DNA from: Undaria pinnatifida
Taxonomy: Eukaryota; Sar; Phaeophyceae; Laminariales; Alariaceae
Reading direction: 5' to 3'
NCBI GenBank assembly: GCA_012845835.1
Contig: JABAKD010000025.1
Span: 27,957,504-28,021,503, forward strand
Length of the DNA stretch: 64,000 bases
In this document: piece by piece, positions 36,831-48,924 of the stretch
Layout of the letters: every line of letters begins with the position of its first letter
Numbering within the stretch: the stretch's first letter is position 1
Notes under the pieces: generated by a model
What the model was told of the DNA's origin: nothing
What the model saw: the letters and a program-made list of their open reading frames with translations, nothing else
Databases searched by the model: none
Translations under genes and position numbers: made by a program

Positions 36831-37279
36831 ACGACGACGTACATGACGGGCGATGCCGGTTCGAGCGATGGGCGAGCGTGCGGGTGGACGGCGAAAAGCG
36901 GTGGCGCGAACAATCCGATTGGCGCCGCACTACGATAACACGATGAAGGGAGAGTGCGTATACCGTAGAGATAGTGCTGTCTGTATGTATCGGCAACAAG
37001 TCGGAGTGAGCATATATTACGAAAGGGGCAGAGCGTTCGCCGTCGACGTAACGTTTTCAGTCGTTCGTCGGTTCGCAAACAAATCATCACCAACAGACAC
37101 TGATATAATAATCGATGTACGACATGATAGTGTATTCGCTTGTGTCCGGCGCGTCCTGGCAAGTCGTGGCGCCTGATGGTGATGCTGTTGGCTCATTTCC
37201 TTCAACTAGGTTGATTGTTGATTGTTTGGTCTGCGTACGGATCAGATAATAGCAAGGCTTTACACGGCGTAAAACCGTG

Positions 37280-37600
37280 TTATTTGCAGAATCCTATGGT
37301 GCGGTACGGAGCGGTTCGAAATCGTACGTTGCGGTGCGGTTGGTGAAAACCGTAAAAACCGTACAGCACCGTGCTTGCACCGTTGCCAACTACTTGGATT
37401 TTGGAGGGGCCGTCTGTTTTTTTTTCACGGTTTCTGTTTCTTTGAGAGTCAAACGGTGCGGCTTGGTGCAGATCCTCCTCTTTAGAATCACACAGGTGTG
37501 GTGCGGATATTTTTGCTTCAGAATCCTATCAAATACCAAAATCGTACGGCGGGGTGTCGGGATCGCACCGAACCGGGCCGCATCTTAAGAAAAAAACGGT
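37280..37600. repeat. CGGT-rich palindromic stretch
   Basis: Repeated GTGCGGT, GGTGCGG, CCGTA and GGTTTTTAC-type words in both orientations. No gene is seen. Confidence 0.35.
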
Positions 37601-38482
37601 CCGTGAAAAGCCTTTGGTGATGACCTTGCTGTAGTCGTCTGTCAACATAAATATGAGAATACGTACAAAACTTCTTCTCAGCATAAATGTAGTACGCAAT
37701 GTTGTTGCAGGCATCTCAGATGCTTGTTAATTTGGACAAGGAGCCATTGACAATGCCTTTGCGCGTTAGCGATTCGGAATCTGACTTGCATTGTCATTTC
37801 TTCGTATACCGTTGAGCCGAACGTAAAGCACGGATTGGAGTGTTTAGTGGTTCAGGTTTGCGGGCTTGATGCCGTAGCTGCGGCGTATTGATTCGCCGAC
37901 GTCTTCGGTCGCTGACCGCGTGTGGAAGAACGCATGGCGATACGGTTGCGTCAATATCAAAGGTTTATTTCTGCGGTTGTTACAGCTATGGATAGCTACA
38001 CGTAAAGAGCAGTCAGGGCCCAGGAAGAGTGGCCCGTGATTTCATGGTTCACGTTGTATTCCACTGTCCTCGAGAGAGTCAATAAGTACCTCAATCATCA
38101 CCATTGTTGATGTGGGGGCAATCAGGCAATTTATTTCCACTTTCCACACCACGAGTGTGCGGCTTTTGTCTCTTCCCGTTAGAAGCGTGGTTGGCTGTCC
38201 GCCATTTCCCAGACGGGCACATCGTCCCGCACGCGCTAGTGTGACTACCCTTGGACGCAAATATGTCGAGAAAAACGAAATACAAAACTGGCTATCCGAG
38301 AACGTAGTGCTTTCACCAGCATGTCGGAATGTTCTTGACGTCATGAACCACACTGAAGAAAGAACGTGCCTAGGCATGGTCGCCCCTTGGCCCGATGAAG
38401 TTGTTGACGCGTGGTACGATAGAGGTGCACCACGTTTTTTCCTCATACTACCCCTCACTTTAGGAGGTTAAGACACGTCCTT

Positions 38483-39790
38483 CTTGACCCAAAAACTGTG
38501 GCGGAGAAAATAAAACTGCTGGGACCGGATGACAAATCCCATGGTCTAGGTGTAGAACGAAAATCGAGTCATCCCACGGTAGGGGTTGCACTTTTTGCGC
38601 CAAAAAGTCTCTGGCCAATCATGATTGGCTGGTAGGCTTTGACCCAATAAGCTCACAATTATTTCGACCGAGTCGGGTTTTCTCGCATACTTCTCGCATA
38701 CGGTAAACATTTGCAACGCGAGCGCAGTTCAATGAGTTATTTGCATGATAGGTCGCACAAAAAAGCGATTTTGAGCTTATCTGCTAACAGGTATATCAGG
38801 CTTGGTTGGCGTGCCGAGCAAGCACGCTCAAAATGAGGATGATAAACACTTGAACGGCAACAACAGCACTAAAAGCAATATAAATAGACGAATTAGAGCC
38901 ATATGTATGCAGGATTCAGGGCCCCCAGGTTATCAGCACAATTAATTTCAAACATAAATGGGGTATTCAAAGAAAAACGACATAATAATATGCGGAACTA
39001 AGACCGGCACCACTCGAGCATAATAGCCAACCGTGGAAAAAAGCCTGAAATTAGGCCAAAACAGTGCGTATTTTACTCACTGTCATAATGGTCGAATAAT
39101 CATGGAATACTTGCTGTGCCCGAATAATTACCTCTTTGTCGCTTATTATGCAGCACCGAAAAAATTGCTGAAAATTCCGATTTCATTCGCTTTTATTGGG
39201 TCGGAAACCTAAAGCTTGCTAATATTTTCGCGGGTTTTCTTGCATACCAGGTACTATAATACTCGCGTAGGGCAAAAAATTGCCATGCGACCGCTATTTG
39301 TACCAAACGCTCGACCTCAGGATGAATCACCGCTGTTCGTGCCCAGAGCGTCACGATAAAGACGTTCGGGACATGAGAAGAGCGGTCAAATCGCCATTGT
39401 CCCGGCATACCACCAGCCATATATATTGCCCACAACAGATAAGCGCAATGAGCGCCTGCTTCGGCTTTACACAGGGTGATCTTGAATCGGAATATTATAC
39501 CCCGTTTCTTTCTCCTGTCTTTTCTATTTTTTCTTTTTTCCAATTGACTTGCGTCTGACGTGCGTATGCGTAGTGGTAGGTACAACGAGATATTTGTGCA
39601 GAAGATACCTATTTTTTATGATACCGCTATGTCGTCGATTGCCAGGAGATATTGTCAAGAAGATCCCTATTACTCTGTATCATCGGTTAATTCCTGGCGA
39701 ACACGAGACGACATTCTTCAAGAAGATCCCTGTATTTTATCATACTGTTGTCATCAATTAATTGCCGGCGCACACGATGTATTGACCAGC
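38483..39790. other. Gene-poor DNA with TIR-like motif
   Basis: GAGTCATCCCACGGTAGGGG at 38564 has an inverted partner at about 40986-41009, possibly the two ends of a 2.45-kb element. 39540-39590 is a start fragment of repeat C. Confidence 0.35.
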
Positions 39791-39794
39791 AGCA

Positions 39795-40800
39795 ACAACA
39801 ACAGTCAGTAGCCGGCGCAATTCTTGCAACCACACAACAAAGCGTTCGAAACACTACTAGCTTGATTATCACACCTACCTTTAGAAGTGCATCCACGTTT
39901 CGTTTGTGGGAATAAATATACATGGAATTAGTGTAGGATATATATTATGCGGTCCTGAAAGATGGATGGTGGATCGTGGACCAATATATACGGAACGACA
40001 CTTTGGAGCGGAGATGAAAAAGACTGACAAAACATTGTTTCTCGTACTGCGGTTTTTACAAGCGACTCCGATTGTTGTGTTTGTTTCTTTTTCTTTTATA
40101 GTCTGGCCTGTTTTGTTGTGTTCTCGTACCCTGTACGCTAGCATTTCACTTGCGTTATACCTTGATTAATTGCGACTGTTTGGTTTACTCTGTGTCACAG
40201 TCTGTGACCACATAATAATATCTTGTATCTCTCAAGGATGAAGAATCAGCACGGACACTGGGTGTAATGATGTTGGGTAGGGAACGGCCCCCCTCCAAGA
40301 CAACGAACGCTCGAACGAAGGTATTTAACCGTGAAATCCGGTATCGAGAAACAACGACACAGCAGTCAGTCGTAGGGTGTGCACAATAGGCCGAACGCTT
40401 CGAGGTGTGACCATGAAAAAGTGTGGTGGGGACGAAATAAGAAGCCAATTTGGAACTGATGCCAACTTGGAAATAAATGCTTTCCCATCTATACGTTTTT
40501 TCGTTCAAGCTCTGCATATATATGCCAAGATCCAAGAATAGCTCGGGCGTATACCGCCTAAAATACCAAAAACTGCGCACTTCTCGCTTGTCTCGCTCAG
40601 CGCACGTACCCGATCCCGGCTAGATGCGGAACGGATACCGCAGGACGAGGGGCGTTTGAGACGCCCCTCGAAGACGGCGCTCGAACGAAGCTATTTGACC
40701 GAGAATTCCAGTTCCGCGAATCGCATACTGAGGCCGAGACGGAAAAAAACTCCTCACCGAATCCCCCCCAAAAACAATGATCATATATATATATGTATAT
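39795..40800 (+). mobile_element. Roughly 1-kb element, plus-strand copy
   Basis: Near-colinear with 46225-47260 on the other strand. Shared blocks include GAATAAATATACATGGAATT, TTGTTTCTCGTACT, GATTAATTGCGACTGTTTGG and CATATGCCAAGATCCAAGAA-type text. It also carries an internal duplication (CTCGAACGAAG near 40310 and 40680). No long conserved frame, so possibly a nonautonomous element. Confidence 0.6.
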
Positions 40801-41165
40801 GTATTTGTATATACTTTTTAGGACTAAGGCATGGAAGCTTGGTCGGGTTGTGCGAACGAATGCCTTCGAAGTCATGTAGTATCGGGTGAGATATTGAATT
40901 CCTCATGTGAGGACCTCAGGGACTGATGATGGTGTGCACCCTTACCGTGGGACGGCTCATACTCTTAGTTAATCCAACAACTGCAACCCCTACCGTGGGA
41001 TGGCTCATCATCATCATCATGCCAAACATATGACGTAGTTTCGACGATTTTTGGTTAAGGAGCCCCGTCATTCAGAAAACGTTTCAGACCAAAACTGCTG
41101 AACACCTTATCGTAGCACGCGTCTGTAGTGCGGTATTTGCCCTGGGAAAACCTAGCCAAGATTCC
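40801..41165. repeat. Repeat sequences shared with 4440-5110
   Basis: Contains GGACTAAGGCATGGAAGCTT (compare 4570), CCTACCGTGGGATGGCTCAT, CATTCAGAAAACGTTT (compare 5050) and TATCGTAGCACGCGTC. Confidence 0.55.
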
Positions 41166-41172
41166 AGGATGC

Positions 41173-41830
41173 GGGGTATGGATACGGGATGAAAAGGGTT
41201 TCACGTGCCTTTGAAGGCGTGCGCGTGTACGAAAAAGGGGATGATGCAATTGCTTCATAGATTTGTAGTGCGCTCAGCGCTCAGTGCTTCCTCATTCGCG
41301 TCTCTCGAATGCAGGCGATTGTTTTTTTTTGCGCCGCTGGGTTCCCGTTTTCTTCATGCTGTTTTGTTTGTTCCCCTTCCCTGCGTTAACCTGAGGAAAG
41401 CGATAGCTCTCGTGTCTGTCGACTCCGCCATAACCGCTGGGTTCTCTGATTTCCGCTTCCCGTTTTCCGTTTTCGGTTTCCTGCCTTAGCATTTTTCCTG
41501 GGGCTTCGTGGCCTCACAGGGTAGTATCGGTGTGGGAGTGGATGTTGAAGAGCCGCACCTTCGACTCATGTTCTAAACCATGGAACCGGTGCTTCCCCTA
41601 ATATTCCACATTTTTGCATATGCGGCTCATCAGACTGGGCTAGTGTTGTGATATTGTCCTGGAAGCCTAGTAAACGCTTAACATCTAGCATGTACTTGTA
41701 GGGTATGGCGATACGGAAAAAAACGGTTGCACATGCCTCTGAAGCAATGTGCTTAGAGGAAAGGTGGACGTTGCAATTGCTTCACGGATTTGTAGCGCAC
41801 TTAGTGCTCAGTGGTTCCGTGATGTTCAAG
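41173..41830. repeat. Imperfect direct repeats about 525 bp apart
   Basis: 41173-41300 and 41697-41826 both contain GGTATGG-GATACGG, a GCCT(T/C)TGAAG block, TGCAATTGCTTCA and GTAG(T/C)GC(A/G)CT. Confidence 0.55.
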
Positions 41831-42890
41831 GAATGAAACAGAGAGCTTCTCTAAGGATACACTAGAGAGCGTACCGTGGGGCCTGCTTAGTAAAGAGACC
41901 CGCAAGGAGTTGCCTGTGTCTGTACCAGGGCCTCTGATTATAAAGTGGGTTCGTTTGTCCGTAGACGAAGTAATATTTGTTGGTTCTATAGAAGAATTGG
42001 GCATGTCTGTGTGGGGAATCTGGGTTCGAGTACGGATAGAAGCAAACATAACACGACACAGTCAGTCGTGGAGAATAAGTCATCGCGTGTAGCTTAGCAA
42101 ACTCATTCCGAGCTTGACCGAGCCGGGGGTTCTGGTTGACTGAGAACGCGAGCAGACATAAAAGGCGGCCGCCAGGTTGGTCAACCAATCCAGAAGTTTG
42201 AGCCTTATCTTTTCCACCCGCTCCCCATTTTTTCTTTCGGGCGGTGGGCGCCCGGGTACTCATTCCACGCATTGCCATAGTCGTATGACCATAGTCTCTT
42301 GCACCGCTGCAATGCCGAGACGGGGGGGGGGGGGGTTACGTGTAGCCGGGATTCAGCATGTATTTTGATATATTTTTTTAATGGTTGAGTTAGGTCGAAT
42401 GGTCGAATGGCACGAATGATCCGAGATAACTGTACAGGCGGTAATAGAATGGAACCCGGCTGGTATCATAGTAGGGAGAGTGAGAGAATAAAGTGTATAG
42501 GCAAGTTTCTCAGTTGAGAGATGGCAGGAGACTGCGACATAAAACACTGACGATTCGCATTTCTCCCTCTCGTGCTCAATGGCGGTGACATTGCATGACC
42601 ACATGACCTCGCCTGTTGTATTTGGCAATACGTATCTCTTTCTTATACCACATCACCTCGCCTGTTGTATTTGGCAATACGTATTTCTTTCTTATGATTA
42701 GCGATGTCAGAAAATAATGGTAACTACAAATATTCTATCTTTCGATCCATGTACAATAACAAATTATGAAGATTTAACACGATGTTTACTACACCTAAAC
42801 GCTGGGTTGTATACTGTATCGAACATCAAACCTTCTAGAATAGTAAACATTACCAGGCAGATGATATAAAGGGATGTCTTCTTGCTACAA
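41831..42890. other. Gene-poor DNA
   Basis: 42240-42320 is part of repeat D, with a poly-G run at 42322-42335. TATTTGGCAATACGTAT occurs twice (about 42620 and 42670) with CATCACCTCGCCTGTTG, a 53-bp tandem duplication. No gene is seen. Confidence 0.4.
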
Positions 42891-42894
42891 CCCT

Positions 42895-44480
42895 CAGATT
42901 TGTCCCCTTCAAGGATTTATAGTTTCCGCGCACATATTGAAATGTCCCGCCCGCCCCCCCCCCTCCCCCTCCCCCGGTCCCTCTTGTTCAAACGCCCCCC
43001 CCCTTCCCCCCCCCCCCTCCCCCGATCCCTCTTGTTCAAACGCCCCCCCCCTTCCCCCCCCCCCCCTCCCCCGATCCCTTCCCCCCCCCCCCCCCCCCTT
43101 CCTTTCTTTTTTTTTTTTTTTTTCTTTGCCCAGTTTTTTCAAACGCCCCACTTACAATCGAAATCGGCCAGAGTAATAAACACCTCTACGCAGTTGATAT
43201 CACGTCACTATCTTTCTAACCATTCATGACGTAGTTTTCAATTCCCCCCCCCCCCCCTCCAACGCCCCCTCCTTTCCCACCACCCGCACGATCGCCTAGA
43301 CCTAGCACCACGCGTATAAAAAGCCCCTACATATCTTTGATCTCACAGCCGGAGTGTATTTGAATATTATATGTGACCTAAACCTCCTAAAAAACCCTTC
43401 TCTCCCCCGCCCCCCCCCCCCGCTCTCCCTTGCTCAAACGCCCCACCTAATATTGAAATCCGCCAGAGCAATAAACACTTCCACGCACTGGATATCACCT
43501 CATTATCTTTCTAGAGCCATCCATGCCGCTGCTTCCCCTCCCCCCCGCGCCCCCAACGCCCCCTCCTTCCCTACAACCCGCACCATCGCCTAGACTTAGC
43601 ACCACACGTATATATGCCACTAAAAGCCCCTCCTCCCCCCCCTCCCCCCACCCCGCCCCCCACCTCCCCCCCTCCCCCACCCCCCCACCCCCCCCACCCC
43701 CCCACCCCGCCCCACCCCCAGCCCCTCGAACGCTCTGCCCTCTACTCACTAGTTTTACGACTTACAGGATATACATGATAAAATGGTAAGTTATTTCCAA
43801 AACCGTCACATTTATCCCCTTAAAATAATGTATAGTTTCCACGCACAGATTGAGCTGCCCCACACGCCCCGCCCCCGGCCCAACCCCCCCCATGATAAAC
43901 TGGTGCATTTTCCAAAACCGTCAGATTTATCCCCTTGAAAGATTTATAGTTTCCACCCACAGATTGAGCTGCCCCGCCCCCCCCCCCCCCCCCCCCCCCA
44001 ACCCCGCTCCCTTTTGATCAAAACCAGGCCCCCACGTCCTTCAAAACTCCGCCCTCCCCTCACCGGTTATTCGACTTACAGGAGTCACTTGATAAACGGA
44101 TGCATTTCCTTCCACAGCTGTCAGATTTTGTCCCCCTCAGAAACGGGTTGTATAGTTTCCGCGCACAGACTGACTAACATCACCCTGTTGACCCTGATAG
44201 CTACACTGTAGTTGCAAGGGGAGTCGCCGACTTATATCCTTAATGAGGACAGACAACCCGTAATACGCGCGATCGGAGTATCACACACAGCTTGCACTTG
44301 ATGAGTTTCGACAAAATATTCGATCTCACAGCTGGAGCGTATTTTCAATTTTATAATAATACGCTAACGTCGTGGTAGTGGCGTTTTTTTATCTTTGAAC
44401 TTTGAAAATATTTTGGCTATAACACCCCCCCCAAAAAGCTGCGACTTCCGAGCTCCACTCGGCCTCCGGCGACCTGGCGG
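42895..44480 (+). repeat. C-rich duplicated block, copy D1
   Basis: Long C runs alternate with conserved text: GCCAGAGTAATAAACAC, CCTAGACCTAGCACCACGCG, CCACCCACAGATTGAGCTGC. It includes an internal ~290-bp duplication (43150 and 43441), then repeat R (44036-44365), then GCTAACGTCGTGGTAGTGGC and AAAAGCTGCGACTTCCGAGC. The same order occurs at 50905-51735 and 53030-54200. Confidence 0.75.
44036..44365 (+). repeat. Repeat R, full-length copy
   Basis: About 330 bp, from TCAAAACTCCGCCCT through CAGATTTTGTCCCCCTC, AGTTTCCGCGCACAGACTGA, GGGGAGTCGCCGAC, ATACGCGCGATCGGAGTATC and an ATG at 44308-44310 starting MSFDKIFDLTAGAYF, ending in AT-rich DNA. Confidence 0.8.
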
Positions 44481-46160
44481 TGCCGCCACGCAAAGTATTA
44501 CCACGCAAAGTAGTACCAGAAGGTACGTGTAACAGGTACTAAACGGTGCCTTGGCAAAGGGAGTGCGACTGCACTTTTGAGATGCTTGTGCTCGAAACCA
44601 GTCAGAGTTCGTACATTTTGATACGAAAGGGGTAGAGCATCTTCCGCCGTCGACGTAAGATTTCTGCCGTTCATCGGTTTGCAAACAAACCACCCACATA
44701 CATGTACTACGCGTCGCTACCGTGGTAAAAATATCCTATCTATATATACTAATCGTGTGTACCGTGGTACCTGGTATGAATGCGTCCCGGCACGCAGTGA
44801 TACACAGCTGTATTCGACATTTTCATCCATTTTATCCCGGTGACGTCATTAGGGGGCACTTCGATCTGCATTTCGTATGGGTTAGCGTTAGGGTTAGGGT
44901 TTGTTAGCATGGTTGAAAAAAACAATAATGCAAGACACCCCCGGCACGTCGCAGCGCCCGACGCTGATCAGGATCGGGCTCGATTCCTTCTTACAGAATA
45001 GGACACCTGCCTGTAACAAGGAGCGGGGTTGTTGTTGTTTTTTTTCGTAGCGCTATGTATGCATAGTAGCTTGCCTTACCTCGCTGCATTCCCCCTGCTG
45101 GCGAGTCCACGTAGGAGCTTGTTACGTACCAGGTACGCAATATGATAATTTTGCTTCATTTTCTGTTCCTCTCGTTTTTTTGCTCTCCTCGAATTTGGCC
45201 ATTGGTTTGGTTTCTTGAGTGGCATGCGGTGTGGTGGGTTTGAGCTGCAAGTCTTGAAGAACGTACCAGGTATTATATTGTATACCTGGTATACCAGTAT
45301 GGGCCTGTTAATACGTACGTGCGCTGACTTCCAATTCCACTTCTTGATCATTTTTTTTTGGCGGATCGATGTGCGACTTTTGCTTCATTCAGCAATTAAA
45401 ATGATATTTTACGCGTGCCCCTTTCGGTTTGTTTCCTTTTTTCCCAGGCAGGGATATTCTTCCATTCCTGAGTGGCTGGAGCCTGTCCTGTGACCACGGA
45501 CTTGATTATGCGAGTTGATGTGAGAACAACAACGGGGTAATAAGAAATCAGCGTGAGATAAAAAAAAAATAATAATAAAGCTGCGCGAGGTGAACCCTGC
45601 GCCACAAATATGAAAATGCCCCATACCCCCGCCAGGCGAAGCACGACCGCCTTGGGTCACCCTGCAACCGGGACCGATGGCCGCGCGAGTAACATATTTT
45701 TAGCTTTTCAGCGAACAGTATAACTTTCAGTTTTGACCCGGTACTCTGTATAGCGCAGCAAGTAAGCCAGTGTTTTCGTCGACGATGTTCCTTTGTACGG
45801 CATTTCTGGCCGGCGAAATAAAAGCGTGGCTCAATGAGAATAAAGGCTGCGAGAAAAACGAAAAGAAAAAGGACATCCAAGTTAGATCCCTGTTTCTTAT
45901 GTCCTGTACTGCTGTACGACAGTAAACTAAACCGTAGTATGCCACATGTTTGTCTGTCTGCAGACAGACACCACACGTGTGGAGGAAGGGATCGTAGGGC
46001 CAGACGGATCAGGTCAGGAGTGCCTGCCGCACCTCTCGCCACGAAGAGAGTTCGTTATTATGTTACGGATAGTGCAACTTTACTGAACATGCCTGTATTT
46101 ATAGTATGCAACATTGTAATAAACCGTTATTCACCTGAGTTTTTGCGTTGAGAGAGGCAA
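44481..46160. other. Gene-poor DNA with repeat fragments
   Basis: 44590-44700 resembles 36980-37085 (TACGAAAGGGG, GTCGACGTAA). 44815-44905 is an inverted copy of repeat F ending in TTAGGGTTAGGG. 45300-45545 carries part of repeat C with GACCACGGACTTGATTATGC and an AAC tail. No gene is seen. Confidence 0.4.
44815..44905 (-). repeat. Repeat F, copy 3 with telomere-like TTAGGG
   Basis: Plus-strand TAGCGTTAGGGTTAGGGTTT at 44883-44902 preceded by GTGACGTCATTAGGG, the reverse of the arrangement at 14413. Confidence 0.65.
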
Positions 46161-46224
46161 ATCCCCTCGCCCCCCCCCCCTCGTATCGCGCAGCCACACA
46201 TTAGAGACGTTGCCTGCAACACAC

Positions 46225-47260
46225 AAATATATATATGATCATTCTTTTTGGGGGGATTCGGTCAGGAGTTTTTTTCCGTCTCGGCCTCAGTATGCGATTC
46301 GCGGAACTGGAATTCTCGGTCAAAATAGCTTCGTTCGAGCGCCGTCTTCGGGGGGCGGCTCAAACGCCCGTCGCCCTGCCGTATCCGTTCCGCATCTGGC
46401 CGGGATCGGGTACGTGGGCTGAGCGAGAAAATCGACAAGTGCGCAAATTTTTGTATTTTGGGCGGTATAAGCCCGAGCCATTCTTGGATCTTGGCATATG
46501 CAGAGCTTGAACGAAAAAACCATATGGAAAAACATTATTTCCGAGTTGGCATCAGTTCCAAATTGGCTTCTAATTTCGTCCCCATCACACTTTTTCATGG
46601 TCACACCTCGAAGCGTTTGGCGTATTGTCGTACGACTGCTGTGTCGTTGTTTTTCGATATCGGATTTCACGGTTAAATACGTTTGTTCGAGCGTTCGTTG
46701 TCTTGGACGGGGGGCGTTCCCTATCCAACGACATCATCACGCCCAGTGTCCGTGCTGATTCTTCATCCTTGAGAGATACAACATAGTATTATGTGGTCAC
46801 AGACTGTGAGACAGAGTAAACCAAACAGTCGCAATTAATCAAGGTATCAAGCAAGTGAAATGCTATCGTAACGGGTACGAGAACACGACAAAACACGCCA
46901 GACCATAAAAAAAATACCAGGTAGAAAATAACACAACGAACGGAGTGGTCGCTGTTAAAAACCGCAGTAGTACGAGAAACAATGTTTTGTCAGTCTTTTT
47001 CGTCGCTGCTTCGAAGAGTCGTTCCGTATACTGTATACAAGTATTGGTCCACGATCAACGATCCATCTTTCAGGACCGCATAATAAATACCCCACACTAA
47101 TTCCATGTAAATTTATCCCCACAAATGAAACGTGGATGCACTTTTAAAGGTAGGTGTGATAATCAAGGTAGTAGCGTTTCGAACTCTTTGTTGTGTGGTT
47201 GCAAGAATCGCGCTGGCTCCTGCCTGTTGTTGTTGCAGGTCAATCCGTTCAGCACCTCGA
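46225..47260 (-). mobile_element. Roughly 1-kb element, minus-strand copy
   Basis: Inverted counterpart of 39795-40800. Immediately outside it, 47270-47420 repeats text from 46400-46590 (GCGCAAA-TTTTGT, CATTATTTCC), so the element or its neighbourhood has also duplicated locally. Confidence 0.6.
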
Positions 47261-48189
47261 CGTGAACGCGGATGGATGCTGATCGAGACAAGCGAGAAGC
47301 GCGCAAAATTTTGTGTTTTGAACGGTACTCTCCAGTTATTCTACGGATCTTGATGCATGGAGAGGTTGCTGAAATAAAACTTGGCAAGACATTATTTCCA
47401 AATTGTCGTCATATTTTGTCCCAGAACAAATAATAATATTTACTGTAAAAAAATTCCCCATCGTACATCGGTAGATATCATAGTAGTTATTTTGTTTATT
47501 GAATTTCGGTAGGTACACGTACATACATACATGGATATAGACATGGCAAACGCACGCATGGCTAAAACGAGGAGGAGAGGTAGTAGTGATTACGACTACT
47601 GCCCCAGAAAAAGCCACACAGCAACATTGCGAGTAGCTGCGTCCCCGGGGCCTCGAGGGTGGTATTTATACAAGTTCGGGCAAATCGACATGGTTTGTAA
47701 TCTCGTGCAAGTAAAATAGGTACGTACGAGTAAGACCATACACAGCGATGCTCTATGTATTACACACAACATGCTTTTTGTCTGTGACATATTTTATGTC
47801 ATGGCGGGAGGGTGTACCAAAAAACAGGGAATACATTTTTGACACAAAAAACAAGGGAAAAAATAATCGTTCCTCCTGTTGTTAAGCTGCGCCACGCGAG
47901 GGTCGTAGCAAGTAGACAGTATGATATCCCCGGAAAAAACCAGCGAGTGGCATGCATTCGTCCCGGTATCGCATCGTTCGGTGTTTTTTTTCCCCGAGAA
48001 GACTCTTTGGAGAAATATAGGAGGTGTGTTTGTTGTTGCTGTGGTCCCTGACTCCGTTGCTGTGGTCGTTTGCCGGTCAAGTGCAAGTGGTCGTGTTGGT
48101 ACATAACTGACAAATAAGTTTGTGTTGCTTCGTACTTGATGTATTCCTTGGTGCTGATTGCTGATTGATCATCTCGTCTAGTGAGTTCG
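47261..48189. other. Gene-poor DNA
   Basis: 47270-47420 is the local duplication noted for the adjacent element. The rest has no recognised repeat or gene. Confidence 0.35.
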
Positions 48190-48497
48190 TTTTTTTGGGG
48201 GCACACTTCTACTTTCCAGCTTCTGGACATACAAGCCGTGATCACAGGTGTCGTCCCTTCCCCCCTACCGGTTATTGCCTTCATTTCTTTTTGCGCATAG
48301 GGTTCAGCACCCACTGATCGTCGATTTTTCACCGAGTGTTGCTAACTCACGCTCTCGCGCTTCCGCATGTCAATTCGTGCACATTTGTCAAGAAAAAGTC
48401 CCAAGAAAAATTATATTATTATGCACTCGGGGGGATTCGAACTCACGAAATTGACCTATACCAGGCTCGAGGATAACTTGACACGCCACCGGGGCAG
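48190..48497 (-). mobile_element. tRNA-derived SINE, copy 5
   Basis: Minus strand, T run at 48190-48197, B-box region GATTCGAACTC at about 48434, head ending GCCACCGGGGC at 48496. Confidence 0.75.
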
Positions 48498-48510
48498 TGA
48501 GTGATATAGA

Positions 48511-48782
48511 GCCAGTCGCCCCGGTGGTCTAGTAGGGTTACACTATTAATACTAGCGTTGGTCCTTGAGTTAAATAACCACCGCGTTGTGAGCTTTTAGG
48601 TACAATTCGACGCGAATCGACGAGGGAAGACAATGCTGAATTCTTCTCGCGATAAAAATTAGGGCATGTACCGTAGTAGGGAGGGGGGAGGCGAGCCCGC
48701 TATATGACCCCGGATCTGAGTTATACTACTGGGAGGGCGAGAGTAGTGCGAGCATCACAATAAATGGGATGGAAAAAAAAAG
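48511..48782 (+). mobile_element. SINE of a second subfamily
   Basis: Starts CAGTCGCCCCGGTGGTCTAG; TGGTCTAGTAGGG is a good A box, while the B box is worn. It shares CGACGAGGGAAGACAATGCTG and CTCGCGATAAAAATTAGGGC patterns with the main SINE body but has a different 3' half. Ends in an A run at 48772-48782. It lies head to head with the preceding SINE, about 14 bp apart. Confidence 0.6.
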
Positions 48783-48924
48783 TAGTGAAGTGCATTACTG
48801 CTGCTGTAATAATACGATACCCAAGCAAGTTGCACCGATCGACTCGATTTGGACCGACTGCTGTATATTATGCAATTGGTCCATGTGCAACTTCTCTAAT
48901 CACAGGCCAGTATGAGATGAGACT

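Larger units (their letters stand above)
35682..38482. mobile_element. TIR-bounded composite element, 2.8 kb
   Basis: The left end (35682-35758) and right end (38408-38482) are inverted copies over about 70 bp, both containing GAGGGGTAGTAT, GTGGTGCACCTCTATCGTA and CACGCGTC. Inside, two direct copies of a roughly 550-bp unit lie next to the ends (35765-36345 and 37860-38405). On the minus strand both code similar peptides with WK-xx-I/C-x-I(S/A)PT-x-TMVM-x-VxIDSL. Between them is a tandem duplication of about 215 bp at 36400-36830. No intact transposase is recognised. Confidence 0.6.

Noticed and set aside
42874-43789. Proline-rich frames over C runs, also at 51093-51411 and 53244-53550
   Set aside because: Homopolymer-driven. 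The frame shifts between duplicated copies because C-run length varies.
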